Shown here: in pieces, positions 16,297 to 24,535 of the stretch
How the letters are laid out: each line of letters opens with the position of its first letter
Position numbering within the stretch: position 1 is the stretch's first letter
Assembly: GCA_019057475.1 (NCBI GenBank)
Contig: DXJO01000010.1
Coordinates: 169,460 to 233,459, forward strand
Origin: Candidatus Thorarchaeota archaeon
GTDB lineage: Archaea > Asgardarchaeota > Thorarchaeia > Thorarchaeales > Thorarchaeaceae
Direction: 5' to 3'
Length of the DNA stretch: 64,000 nt
The notes under the pieces: model-generated
What the model was told of the DNA's origin: nothing
Database searches by the model: none
What the model saw: the letters and a program-made list of their open reading frames with translations, nothing else
Made by a program: the position numbers and the translations under genes

Positions 16297-18429
16297 ATGA
16301 AGTCAGAAAAGCGGCGTCGTCCCCGCTCGTGCAAGACACCCGAGGCATCGAAACAGAAGACAATGGACGCCAACTATTATGGCTCTTCATCAACTACTTA
16401 CCTTGTAGAGTCCTTTGCCCTGAACTCCTGTCAACGCGAAGTAGCACGAAAGGGAAGGGGCAGAGAACCCGACCCCGCGTACAGACGAGACAGGGATAGT
16501 TGGACACAGCAGCTAGTCAGTGTAGCAAGAAAGTGTGGGAGAAAGGTCGACGACATAGACCTAGCGACTCTCACTCTACATTTTGATAACTATGTCAAGG
16601 TTGTCAATCTCATCCTCTCACGGATATACCGGACGGATGGCCGCGCACAGACACTTGGGGAATCACTCTCGAAGTATAGAGGCAGAGCTTACACTCTGCT
16701 AAGAGAGCAGAGAGACCTTTGCTATCAACACAATGATGAATACAAAGAACTAGTGTATGAACGACTTCATCGAAATGCGCTTGAGCATGCCGGCAGAACA
16801 CTGTTGGCTGATTGGACGCGGAGGCAACTCTTCAATGCTGCGATCAATCTGCTTCACGGGTCACATGATGATGCTCTACGACTTCTGAGAAGAAAGAATA
16901 TTCCCTCGGACTTGATTCGAAGATTGCGGGACAGTTGCAATGCAGTGAAGAAGAATGGTTCCGGATATCATTACGCTCTTAGTGTTCTAAGGCAGATTCG
17001 TCTTACTCTTGATAGTCATATTCTAGATACTCTCAGTATCAAGATCAGTTGGCGTGGAAGACAGAGGAAGAAGGTGTCTTCCTTACTTGCAAAGGGGTCT
17101 CCAGACTTTCAGTATGTCGAGAACCTTGTAGAGAACGAGCTCCGGAGCTGGGCAAAGAATGGATACTCTTTCACCGTCCCGCAACTAAGAAGCCTCAGTC
17201 TTGATTTCAGCGCAAGCACTGAGAACTCCATAGGTCAGGGATACTGGTTCACTATTGATTCAGAGAGAGAGAATGAGATCATGCTGCACCTTAAGCTTCC
17301 TCCGGGGATAGATGGAAGAGAACACAGTGATTCCCCCTACAAGTCAAAGACCCTGACCTTCAGATTCCTTGACTGGTTGCCAAGAGCTGCGGCAAAAGAT
17401 GCTGATAAGGCAAACAGAGCTGAGGAGACCGGTGACTATCATCGAGGTGACCAGTTGAGGTTCAGAGCTGCAAAGTTCTCAGACATGCATGAACAACTCA
17501 TGAACACCATTCAGTTCCAGCAGGTGGTTCATAGACTATCAAGGCTGAAACAAAGGAAGAGGAGTGATTCTACAGAGATTGCAGACCTAGAAGCAAACGC
17601 CCAGAGACTCAAGAGCTCCCGACGGAGTGCTCCTCCAAGACTTCTCTTGAGAGGGCAGAGGGTCATCCTCCAGATTCCCTTTCTCTCGCCCAACGGTACA
17701 GTGAGCTCCAGAGTCCTAGGAGAGAGAGAATACACGACCAAGGCAGGAGCTGATAGGGGATTAAGAGTACCAGTTGCCCTCTCGGTTGAGAAAGACACCG
17801 AGTATGTAGACCTGTACATATCAGTAGAGTCCCTCATTGCGAAGAGGATGACACTGAGGAAGAATGCGTCGGTCCTACAGTCAGAGGTGGACAGGAGAAG
17901 AAACAACTGGGAGCGAAAGCGGCCCGGACAGACTTATCCCCGGTTCCTCTTCAAGAAGATGAGGCATCTGGAAGCCACATGGAAGAAGGTACGTCGTCTC
18001 GACCGCGAGATTGCTCGCATTATTGCATCAAAGACAGTGTGGTTCTGTGAAGGCCATCGGGTGAAGAAGGTGTTCTTCGAGGACCTGCGGAGCTTCCAAG
18101 CTAAAGGTGGTCTTAGGGACCTGTCGTGGTCGCTGAATACGAACCTGTGGGGAAAGATCATCGACACGGTCAGATACATGCGAGAGTCTCTTGGTCACTC
18201 ACCCTATAGTGTGTGGACTGTGAACCCGCGGTACACTAGCCAGACATGCCATGTCTGTGGCGAGAGAGGTGTCAGGGTTGAGAATGAAACCTCGAAGACA
18301 AAGAAGAAGGGAGGAGAGTACTTCTATTGCGAAAAGTGTGGTTCTCATTTTCACGCTGATATAAACGCAGCAAGAAACATAATTCATGTTCAACCAAGAT
18401 CCAGTGCCGTTCCTGGACGGACAGCTTGA
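16297..18429 (+). CDS. Expanded TnpB/Cas12-like RuvC nuclease, 710 residues
   Basis: RNA-guided nuclease family by its C-terminal half: RuvC-I in GADRGLRVPVAL (Asp ~486), RuvC-II in VFFEDLRSF (Glu ~595), a zinc finger with Cys 651/654 (TCHVCG) and 678/681 (CEKCG), and RuvC-III in HADINAARNI (Asp ~688). All three acidic residues are present, so it should be active. Ordinary TnpB is ~350-450 residues with RuvC-I near 190; here ~485 basic, helix-rich residues precede it, putting it in the size class of small Cas12 or Fanzor proteins. ATG 16297 follows GAGGTAG; TTG 16294 is the alternative. The gene's 3' end contains the hairpin of the candidate omega-RNA. No CRISPR array or cas1/cas2 is present. 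Confidence 0.88.
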   Translation: MKSEKRRRPRSCKTPEASKQKTMDANYYGSSSTTYLVESFALNSCQREVARKGRGREPDPAYRRDRDSWTQQLVSVARKCGRKVDDIDLATLTLHFDNYVKVVNLILSRIYRTDGRAQTLGESLSKYRGRAYTLLREQRDLCYQHNDEYKELVYERLHRNALEHAGRTLLADWTRRQLFNAAINLLHGSHDDALRLLRRKNIPSDLIRRLRDSCNAVKKNGSGYHYALSVLRQIRLTLDSHILDTLSIKISWRGRQRKKVSSLLAKGSPDFQYVENLVENELRSWAKNGYSFTVPQLRSLSLDFSASTENSIGQGYWFTIDSERENEIMLHLKLPPGIDGREHSDSPYKSKTLTFRFLDWLPRAAAKDADKANRAEETGDYHRGDQLRFRAAKFSDMHEQLMNTIQFQQVVHRLSRLKQRKRSDSTEIADLEANAQRLKSSRRSAPPRLLLRGQRVILQIPFLSPNGTVSSRVLGEREYTTKAGADRGLRVPVALSVEKDTEYVDLYISVESLIAKRMTLRKNASVLQSEVDRRRNNWERKRPGQTYPRFLFKKMRHLEATWKKVRRLDREIARIIASKTVWFCEGHRVKKVFFEDLRSFQAKGGLRDLSWSLNTNLWGKIIDTVRYMRESLGHSPYSVWTVNPRYTSQTCHVCGERGVRVENETSKTKKKGGEYFYCEKCGSHFHADINAARNIIHVQPRSSAVPGRTA

Positions 18430-18459
18430 TGTCCAAGTTTGTCCAAATTACAATGAACG
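18395..18459 (+). ncRNA. Candidate omega-RNA 3' part, right end of element C
   Basis: TCCAG (18400-18404), loop TGCCGTT and CTGGA (18413-18417) form a hairpin overlapping the last codons of the nuclease gene; a doubled heptamer and the element edge follow. Overlap with the 3' end of tnpB and extension to the right end is the known layout of omega-RNA. The guide would be the flank from ~18460. Confidence 0.4.
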
Positions 18460-18522
18460 ATATCAGTTTTGGTGTATCACTTGTGCAGAATGCTTATCCG
18501 TTCTTGATGTTACAGCAGAAGC

Positions 18523-18846
18523 ATGAGTGACCGCTATAGGGATGGCACCTTCGCAGAAGCTGGGCGATGGTGTGCAGTCGCATCCGAACTCCCTTGTTCA
18601 GTCATAATCATGGTATTTATTGGACATCTTCTAGGTCAGACCTGGTGGGGACTGCAGGGTGCAATGACCGGTGCTATGATTGGAGCGATTGTTGGCTTAC
18701 TACTGGGCATGTACAGTGTCTACATCACGATTCAATACTACGACAAGCTGGAAAAAGAGCGTCCAGTCATGCGGCCTTATCAGCCTCCACAGGAGGAGAT
18801 TTACGAGGACGTTGAATTTCCCGACTACGAGAAACGTACTGAGTAG
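18523..18846 (+). CDS. AtpI/AtpZ-like small membrane protein
   Basis: 107 residues with two hydrophobic helices (about 25-42 and 46-72). The glycine-rich GAMTGAMIGAIVGLLLGMY resembles the glycine-zipper helix of AtpI/AtpZ accessory proteins encoded next to rotary ATPases. The C-terminus is proline- and acid-rich (EEIYEDVEFPDYEKRTE). It lies ~770 bases before ATPase subunit C, which supports but does not prove a link. TATA-like ATGCTTATCC at 18488-18497 predicts an almost leaderless mRNA from ATG 18523. Confidence 0.5.
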   Translation: MSDRYRDGTFAEAGRWCAVASELPCSVIIMVFIGHLLGQTWWGLQGAMTGAMIGAIVGLLLGMYSVYITIQYYDKLEKERPVMRPYQPPQEEIYEDVEFPDYEKRTE

Positions 18847-19425
18847 CTATTTCACGAAATCAGAGTCATCTGCGTCCAGTACTTCAACTATCAATCTGGT
18901 GGAAGTTCGTCCTATCAGTGCTACAATGATCTGAACTAGAAGAGAAATGAAGAACGCTCCTAGCGCATATCCGAATATTCGAAGAGAAATGGAAGTATGA
19001 GATGCAGCCCATGGTTCTAGGAACCACAGATCAACTAGATACCAGGTGTAGACACCTGTGGCGAACATGGTCAATACAAGGAGTCCATAGATGAAGATGA
19101 CTGCCTTGACCCTTGGTGCGTTCATTTTAACTTGCTCGAGGCCATGTCCAACCACTGCATTGCTAAGCCTCCTAGAAAACCTGAGAAAGACGCTAAAGGC
19201 AGCTAGAAAGACAATGAGTGTGATGATAGATAGAATCAACAATAGCAAAATCTGAATTTCGGGAGCAATTATGTCTAGGAAGCCTCCAATGTACCAGGCT
19301 AAGACAGAACCCACCATCACAATTATCGATAGAATCTCCACCACGAAAGTGATAGTCGCAGAACTCCTAAACATTCCTCCAATGTCGAATTGACCATTGT
19401 TAGCTTCATCCGTCATATGAACCAC
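18847..19425 (-). CDS. Four-helix membrane protein, unknown
   Basis: 192 residues with four long hydrophobic segments (about 18-45, 52-80, 105-128, 145-170) and an acidic tail (EVLDADDSDFVK). Its stop abuts the stop of the preceding AtpI-like gene (18846/18847, convergent). It sits inside the ATPase region but no subunit resemblance is visible. Family not recognised. Confidence 0.55.
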   Translation of the reverse strand: MVHMTDEANNGQFDIGGMFRSSATITFVVEILSIIVMVGSVLAWYIGGFLDIIAPEIQILLLLILSIITLIVFLAAFSVFLRFSRRLSNAVVGHGLEQVKMNAPRVKAVIFIYGLLVLTMFATGVYTWYLVDLWFLEPWAASHTSISLRIFGYALGAFFISLLVQIIVALIGRTSTRLIVEVLDADDSDFVK

Positions 19426-19545
19426 ACCTGATAGCTGCTATCTTCTGGTTTTGAATCCTTCTAATACATCTCATCTGGTACTAGACACGGCGCGATATTC
19501 AAACACTCACCATAGGGAGTTTTAACTCGCTGAGATAGCTCGTCA

Positions 19546-19554
19546 GCTTTATAT
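19546..19554 (+). promoter_or_regulatory. TATA box for the ATPase C-K pair
   Basis: CTTTATATC about 60 bases before ATG 19613; a start near 19577 gives a leader of ~36 bases. Confidence 0.4.
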
Positions 19555-19612
19555 CAATCGCGTGGGGGAAGTCAAATAATCCCCTTAAGGCTAATAGTGG
19601 GGCGGGTTTGTC

Positions 19613-20680
19613 ATGAAGGCCTACAAGGCTGCGAAAGAATTCGGATTCGTCAATGCAAGAGTGAGAGGACAGCTGGCACGATCCCTCAATATTGCTGACT
19701 ACGAACGACTCTTGCGCTCCAAAGACTACAAGAAGTTCATCGGAGCATTGAGAGGAACCCGCTACGGCCCAGTCATTAGCGCTGCTACCCCTGTGGAGCA
19801 GCCGAGTCCTGAGGAGTTGGCGCTGGTTTTGGCCGTTGACTACGCTGATGTCAGTCATAGGCTCACCCGGTCTTTGTCTGGGAAGGTACGCCGCTTCGCT
19901 AATGCATATTCTTTGGTCTTCTTGACAGAAGGCCTGAAAACTGTGATTCGCGGGAAGCATGTGGGGCTTGAGAAGAGCGAGATACTCTCCTTTGTGGTAC
20001 CAACTTCCACTGCACAGTCAAAAATGTTTGCGCGGTTACTCAGGAAGGAGAATGTGGAGAAACTCATTGAAGACATCCCGATTCTGGATCTGAAGGTCGC
20101 ACTTCTCACCAAACTCCCCGCTTACGAAGAGTTCGATTCCCCAGTACCGCTTGATGTGGCTCTTGAGGAGTGGTACCTGCGAAAGATTATGGACTCACTA
20201 GAAGAATTCTCTAGTGACGACAAGCAGAGGATAGTTCAGCTTCTTGAAGCACGTGTGGACTTGCGTAACACTATCATGATGTTGCGCGCATTGATTCTGG
20301 GTTTCAACCGACGTATGATCAATGCTTCAATAGTACGATTCACCGAAGACTCGCAGGCATTCGGGGACTCGATAAGCCAACTTGACTCTTGGAGCGGAGT
20401 GTTGATGCAGCTCAGGAAAACCAAACATGCCGAGATGGCTACTAGGCTCAGGCGGATATATACCAATACCCAAGACTTAGCAGAGATCGAGATGGTTGTG
20501 GAAGACTACCTTGCACAACAGATTAAAAAGCAACTTACTGGTTTCCCATTCCATCTTGGTACTGTGATTGGATTCTTCAACCTCAAATACCTTGAGATGC
20601 GAAACTTGATATCCATCGCAGTAGGACTCGAGAAAGGAGAGCCTGCCTCAATAATAAGACAGATGATTACTATATGGTGA
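19613..20680 (+). CDS. atpC: A-type ATP synthase subunit C (rotor stalk adaptor)
   Basis: 355 residues, matching subunit C/d that links the central stalk to the membrane rotor ring. The N-terminus (YGxxNARVRG-like GFVNARVRGQLAR, then LNIADYERLL) and the repeated helical units with a middle VDLRNTIMMLRAL and the C-terminal YLEMRNLISIAVGLEKGEP are typical. The length is normal. Subunit K follows 19 bases later, so both probably share a transcript. Confidence 0.9.
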   Translation: MKAYKAAKEFGFVNARVRGQLARSLNIADYERLLRSKDYKKFIGALRGTRYGPVISAATPVEQPSPEELALVLAVDYADVSHRLTRSLSGKVRRFANAYSLVFLTEGLKTVIRGKHVGLEKSEILSFVVPTSTAQSKMFARLLRKENVEKLIEDIPILDLKVALLTKLPAYEEFDSPVPLDVALEEWYLRKIMDSLEEFSSDDKQRIVQLLEARVDLRNTIMMLRALILGFNRRMINASIVRFTEDSQAFGDSISQLDSWSGVLMQLRKTKHAEMATRLRRIYTNTQDLAEIEMVVEDYLAQQIKKQLTGFPFHLGTVIGFFNLKYLEMRNLISIAVGLEKGEPASIIRQMITIW

Positions 20681-20699
20681 TAATTGGAGGAAGCTAACA

Positions 20700-21101
20700 A
20701 TGAAAATCCACACCCTAAAAACCAGTCTTGCCTTACTAGTTGCCAGTGCACTAATCCTGTTTCTATCTTTGTCAGTACTTGCGTTTCTTGTTAAGGAGAT
20801 GTACGCTGTCAGCGCATTGAGTATCATGCCGGGCCGTGACATCAGGTTGCTGCAAACAACGGATAATACTCTGGCAATTATTGGTCTTGCGTTTGCTGCG
20901 GCAATCACCATGGGTACTGCTGGGGTTGGCGCAGCGCTGGGGATGGCGACGACTGGTGCAGCAGCTCTTGGAGCAATCACTGAGCGGCCGGAGCTTTTTG
21001 GCAAGACTGTACTGTATGTGGTGTTCATCGAGGCAGTCGCAATCTACGGTTTCGTCATCGCATTCATGCTGGTCGGCTACATTCCATTACTGGTTGGATG
21101 A
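20700..21101 (+). CDS. atpK: A-type ATP synthase subunit K (proteolipid ring)
   Basis: 133 residues with an extra N-terminal helix (10-30) and the proteolipid hairpin. The glycine-rich GLAFAAAITMGTAGVGAALG forms the first hairpin helix, and VVFIEAVAIYGFVIAFML the second, with the ion-carrying glutamate at 111. IEAVAIYG is the usual motif. GGAGG lies 5 bases before ATG 20700. The N-terminal segment may be a signal-like or additional helix, as in several archaeal K subunits. Whether it carries protons or sodium cannot be read with certainty. Confidence 0.93.
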   Translation: MKIHTLKTSLALLVASALILFLSLSVLAFLVKEMYAVSALSIMPGRDIRLLQTTDNTLAIIGLAFAAAITMGTAGVGAALGMATTGAAALGAITERPELFGKTVLYVVFIEAVAIYGFVIAFMLVGYIPLLVG

Positions 21102-21156
21102 GGTTCCCCTGAAGATGCATCATCAGCCTCCAGTCACACACACACATTCACGGATA

Positions 21157-21786
21157 TTAGACTGACGTGCTAATGTTTTTGAAAAGAATAGATGAAATTA
21201 ACTTCCTTATCTCGCTCATCATTCGATCTCTGCGACCCTCGAGAGTATTGTCCACCCATTTTGTACCATCTTTGTTTTTCACCATGACTCCTCCAGCGGA
21301 GCGGATTTTTTCCTTTGACAGTGAAACTCCGGTCTTGATTCCTGTACGCTTCGTAATTTCCCGGCTTATCTTTGTGAGGTCCAGCTGTGGGCTTTGACCC
21401 CAGGGCAGTATTAGCTCAACTTCTTCAACAGCAAGGGCTGAGCCGCCTTCAATGGCAAGACTAACCAACATGTTAGCATAGCCCTTTGTCTTGTGTTTTT
21501 CCGACAGAGATTCAATCGCCAGTTCTAGGACCTCAGTAATCAGAGCCTCTTTTGCCGCGAGGATTGTGTGCCTCACCGCCAATCTTGCGTTGGCATCTCG
21601 CTTCACAATATCTGCTCGAGATTGTATCTCAGCTTCAACCATCATTGCAGCTCTGTTGGCCTTGCCTTTCTTCCTTGCGTCCAGAAGCTTTGTTTCACTC
21701 AGTTTCCTTGCATCTCTAACTATCTTGTCTTCTTTCTCGGTCGCCTTTGCCTCAATCATCTTGATGATAGATTGAACACCGCTCAT
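21157..21786 (-). CDS. atpE: A-type ATP synthase subunit E (peripheral stalk)
   Basis: 209 residues: a long charged helix (to ~100, with alternating Glu/Lys/Arg) followed by a small alpha/beta domain containing GGVMVKNKDGTKWVDNTLEGR, the family's C-terminal signature. It pairs with subunit H as the peripheral stalk. ATG 21786 with GGAGGGG just upstream is preferred over TTG 21804. It directly follows atpH on the same strand and converges with the C-K pair, an unusual split of the ATPase operon. Confidence 0.9.
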   Translation of the reverse strand: MSGVQSIIKMIEAKATEKEDKIVRDARKLSETKLLDARKKGKANRAAMMVEAEIQSRADIVKRDANARLAVRHTILAAKEALITEVLELAIESLSEKHKTKGYANMLVSLAIEGGSALAVEEVELILPWGQSPQLDLTKISREITKRTGIKTGVSLSKEKIRSAGGVMVKNKDGTKWVDNTLEGRRDRMMSEIRKLISSILFKNISTSV

Positions 21787-21790
21787 ATCT

Positions 21791-22111
21791 TTACTCCCCT
21801 CCAAGTATCATCTCTACCACCGCACGCACTGCAACAGGCTTTCTATCTATTGAGGCCTCCTGCATCTGAGCGATTATTTTATCAACCTTCTTCTGGAACT
21901 TGCGTTCCCTGGCAGCTCTCTTTTCCTCGTTTTCGTCTAACCGGGCTTCAGCCGCCTTCTTCCCCTTGGCGTCACTGTTCTTCATTATCTTCTTGATACT
22001 ACTCTCAGTCTGCTTCCGAATCTCTCTTGCATTGTCCTCCGCGGCGCGAATTCTGTCCTCTGCTGTTTCTTCTGCCTTACGAATCAAATCGATGTCTTGA
22101 GCCTTGGGCAT
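21791..22111 (-). CDS. atpH: A-type ATP synthase subunit H (peripheral stalk)
   Basis: 106 residues, almost entirely a charged coiled coil (DLIRKAEETAEDRIRAAEDN onward) with Ala/Glu/Lys/Arg heptads, matching AtpH/NtpF that wraps around subunit E. A short C-terminal segment (KPVAVRAVVEMILGGE) follows. The frame is open back to 22414, but ATG 22111 with GAGGAAAG upstream gives the right size and starts the coiled coil. The stop is next to the atpE start. Confidence 0.85.
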   Translation of the reverse strand: MPKAQDIDLIRKAEETAEDRIRAAEDNAREIRKQTESSIKKIMKNSDAKGKKAAEARLDENEEKRAARERKFQKKVDKIIAQMQEASIDRKPVAVRAVVEMILGGE

Positions 22112-22162
22112 AAAGTCTTTCCTCGCAACGTACTGTATCAGAAGTCCATAACTGGAATTCAA

Positions 22163-22171
22163 GATAAACAT
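22163..22171 (-). promoter_or_regulatory. TATA box for atpH-atpE
   Basis: GTTTATCTT on the minus strand, ~55 bases before ATG 22111. Together with GTTTATTT at 22264-22271 on the plus strand (for atpI) it makes the 22112-22340 gap a divergent promoter region. Confidence 0.4.
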
Positions 22172-22340
22172 TAGCCTGCGCCGGCATGAATGATGTATTC
22201 GGTTCATTCGCGTGGTCATGGATAGTGAGTGGTTTACCCTTGATGTGGTTTCATAAGTCACAACGTTTATTTCTGGAGGACAAGCTTTGAGCCTTAAGGT
22301 GTCTGAACTGTTTGTTCTTCTATGACCCTCACTGACGGTG

Positions 22341-24515
22341 ATGTTGAATATGCGCCCCGAGAGTACGCTAGTTGCCAAGGTTGTTTCCCATCGCGACCTT
22401 GAGAGACAGGTCATTCTAGCTTTGGGGCAGTTCAGTCAGTTCGAATTCATCGATGTGCGGCTTCAAGCTGAGTTCATTGAAGTAAAAAAATCAGAAATAG
22501 AAGAAGACGTTCTTGATGCTCTTGAAAGGCTCTCCAAAGTAATTGCTTTGCTCGGCATAGACCTGAGGAGGAGCAGTGGACAACGCATCGAGATTGACGA
22601 TTCAACACTCGCAAAGTCACTTGACTTCGCCCTAAGCGTCTTGAACGCAGTCGAAACAGAAGTTCTGGAACACGACGAGCATGCAGCCTCTGATGTAGCC
22701 GAGATTGAACGGCATATGAGCATTAGAGACGTTGCGGAGTCGCTCAGACCACTGGGCCTTGACATGAGTCTCCTAGGAACCACAGAGTACACATTCAGAA
22801 CAGCCGGAATAATTCCGTCGGGAAGATTATCTTTGCTCAAGTGGAGTCTGAGAGAGATCACCGAGAACGCTTTCGCATTCAGGTCACGTCCCCTTGAGAG
22901 GGGCGTTTCAGTTATCAGCGTTAGTGTGGCACTCGAGAACAAAGGAACCGTTCAAAGGATACTCTCCGCCATGGGTTTCGAAGAGGTGGATGTCTTCGAG
23001 GATGTGTCGGGACGCCCTGAGGAGATAGCTGCCCACGCCATTCGTAGGATTGTTGAGCTTGAAGCGGAGCTCAAGAGGTTCCGCAAACGCAAGGCGTTCA
23101 TAGCGAAAGAATGGCGAATGAAGATCTCAGCAGCTTGGGAAGTCCTCGACGTAGAGAAGAGCAGAATCGGCGTCAAGAACTACCTTGTCTACACCCCACA
23201 GTCCGTGAAGGTTTGGGGCTGGATTCCTGCAGGCTCTGAACAACGCCTCACTACCCTTCTTCGTGAGAGGACAGATGAAACCGTACAGATATCCTTCGAG
23301 CAACCTGACTTCGCAGAACTGGAGTCACCAACATGCCTTATCAACCCCCAAGTAATGAAACCTGCAGAAGAGATGGTCAAGGCCTACGGCACCCCATCCA
23401 GGCATGACCTGGACCCAACAAAAATTCTGTTCTTCTCCTTTCCTCTAATATTCGGGCTCATCTTTGCGGATGTAGGCCAGGGCTTCTTGATTCTGTTGAT
23501 AGGGCTGGCGGCTTGGAGAGCCAAACAGAAAGGCAAGGAATGGGGGGATATGCTGGGGTACCTACAGACAGGCGCAACAGGCCTGATTATGATGGGTTTC
23601 TGCTCGATGCTTGGTGGATTCCTCTTCGGGAGTTTCTTTGGTTCACATACTGTAATCGAGCCACTTTGGCCTATCTTCGCCCACACTCTTGAGAATGGAG
23701 ACCCCAATCCATGGCGGCAAGCTCACATGCTCAAGCTCTCCATTGAGATTGGCGCTGTTCAAATTTCCTTGGGAATCGTGTTGAATCTATACAACAGATT
23801 GCATCGCCGCGATTTCCGCCGGGCTATTGTGCCATTCTCCTTTCTGTGGCTCTATCTCGGATTCATCAACCTGCTTCTCTCTGTCAGTTACAATAATATC
23901 AATCAGTGGTTTAGTTCAACTGGCCATGTGAATCTCTGGATACCATTTGCCGGAATTGGCTTTGGCTCAGGAAACAACGGAATATATCCTCCACTACCTA
24001 TCACTCCCATGATGTTCACCATAGCCGCTCTCTTCCTTCCTCTAGTCATAATGGGCGCGACCTCCTTGTTGTCGGGGGTTAAGGGTATGGTAGAGTTCAT
24101 GGAGTACTCCCTCGGGATGGTTAGCCACACTGTGAGTTACGCCCGGATTTTCGCTTTGAACACCGTTCACGTTATCCTCAGCGGTGTCTTCTTCGATTTA
24201 CTTCCTGGAATAATCGATATCCCGTTCTCAGCACTCACCATATTCGGAATTGTGATAATCCCAGATTTCTTTATGCACGACGGACATGCTGTTGCGCCCC
24301 ATCTACCTCTGCTGGGTGCGATTGTTGGAACCATGATTGTTGGCATGCTCGAGGGTCTATTAGCTTTCATGCATACGCTACGGCTTCACTATGTCGAATG
24401 GTTCAGCAAGTTCTACCATGGCGATGGTATACCCTTCAAGCCATTTGTGACCAAACGAATTCACACCGTGTCCATAATGTCAGGGTCTGCTCGGTCTAAT
24501 TATCCTATACCCTAG
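22341..24515 (+). CDS. atpI: A-type ATP synthase subunit I/a (stator channel)
   Basis: ~724 residues. The first ~370 form the soluble cytoplasmic arm with two helical/alpha-beta lobes; the rest is membrane-spanning. FPLIFGLIFADVGQGFLILLIG (~375), LGGFLFGSFFG and the YSLGMVSHTVSYARIFALN block (~600), with the conserved arginine of the ion path in SYARIFAL, are classic. The C-terminal EGLLAFMHTLRLHYVEWFSKFY also fits the family. ATG 22341 (or ATG 22350) is preferred over GTG 22338. Catalytic subunits A, B, D and F are not in the window. Confidence 0.93.
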   Translation: MLNMRPESTLVAKVVSHRDLERQVILALGQFSQFEFIDVRLQAEFIEVKKSEIEEDVLDALERLSKVIALLGIDLRRSSGQRIEIDDSTLAKSLDFALSVLNAVETEVLEHDEHAASDVAEIERHMSIRDVAESLRPLGLDMSLLGTTEYTFRTAGIIPSGRLSLLKWSLREITENAFAFRSRPLERGVSVISVSVALENKGTVQRILSAMGFEEVDVFEDVSGRPEEIAAHAIRRIVELEAELKRFRKRKAFIAKEWRMKISAAWEVLDVEKSRIGVKNYLVYTPQSVKVWGWIPAGSEQRLTTLLRERTDETVQISFEQPDFAELESPTCLINPQVMKPAEEMVKAYGTPSRHDLDPTKILFFSFPLIFGLIFADVGQGFLILLIGLAAWRAKQKGKEWGDMLGYLQTGATGLIMMGFCSMLGGFLFGSFFGSHTVIEPLWPIFAHTLENGDPNPWRQAHMLKLSIEIGAVQISLGIVLNLYNRLHRRDFRRAIVPFSFLWLYLGFINLLLSVSYNNINQWFSSTGHVNLWIPFAGIGFGSGNNGIYPPLPITPMMFTIAALFLPLVIMGATSLLSGVKGMVEFMEYSLGMVSHTVSYARIFALNTVHVILSGVFFDLLPGIIDIPFSALTIFGIVIIPDFFMHDGHAVAPHLPLLGAIVGTMIVGMLEGLLAFMHTLRLHYVEWFSKFYHGDGIPFKPFVTKRIHTVSIMSGSARSNYPIP

Positions 24516-24535
24516 CGATACGCGTGTGACCACCA

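Larger units (their letters stand above)
16128..18459 (+). mobile_element. Element C: autonomous transposon with TnpB-like nuclease
   Basis: A ~2.3-kb unit. The left end GGGTTGCCAATAGCTCC and the right end TCCAAATTACAATGAACG match satellites A and E. TTGGACA-GAC-TTGGACA at 16152-16168 recurs inverted at 18430-18446 with one mismatch in 17, so each end carries a doubled heptamer, as expected for transposase binding sites. It encodes one large protein and no TnpA-type transposase. No target duplication is seen. This resembles IS605/IS607-group TnpB-only elements that move with a transposase supplied in trans. Confidence 0.8.

Noticed and set aside
16297-18429. A CRISPR-Cas12 effector
   Set aside because: There is no repeat-spacer array or cas1/cas2 in the window, and the gene sits in an element with TnpB-type ends and satellites, so a transposon nuclease is the better reading.
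22112-22414. N-terminal extension of atpH back to 22414
   Set aside because: It would overlap the divergent atpI start and its sequence is not coiled coil; the subunit has the right size from ATG 22111.
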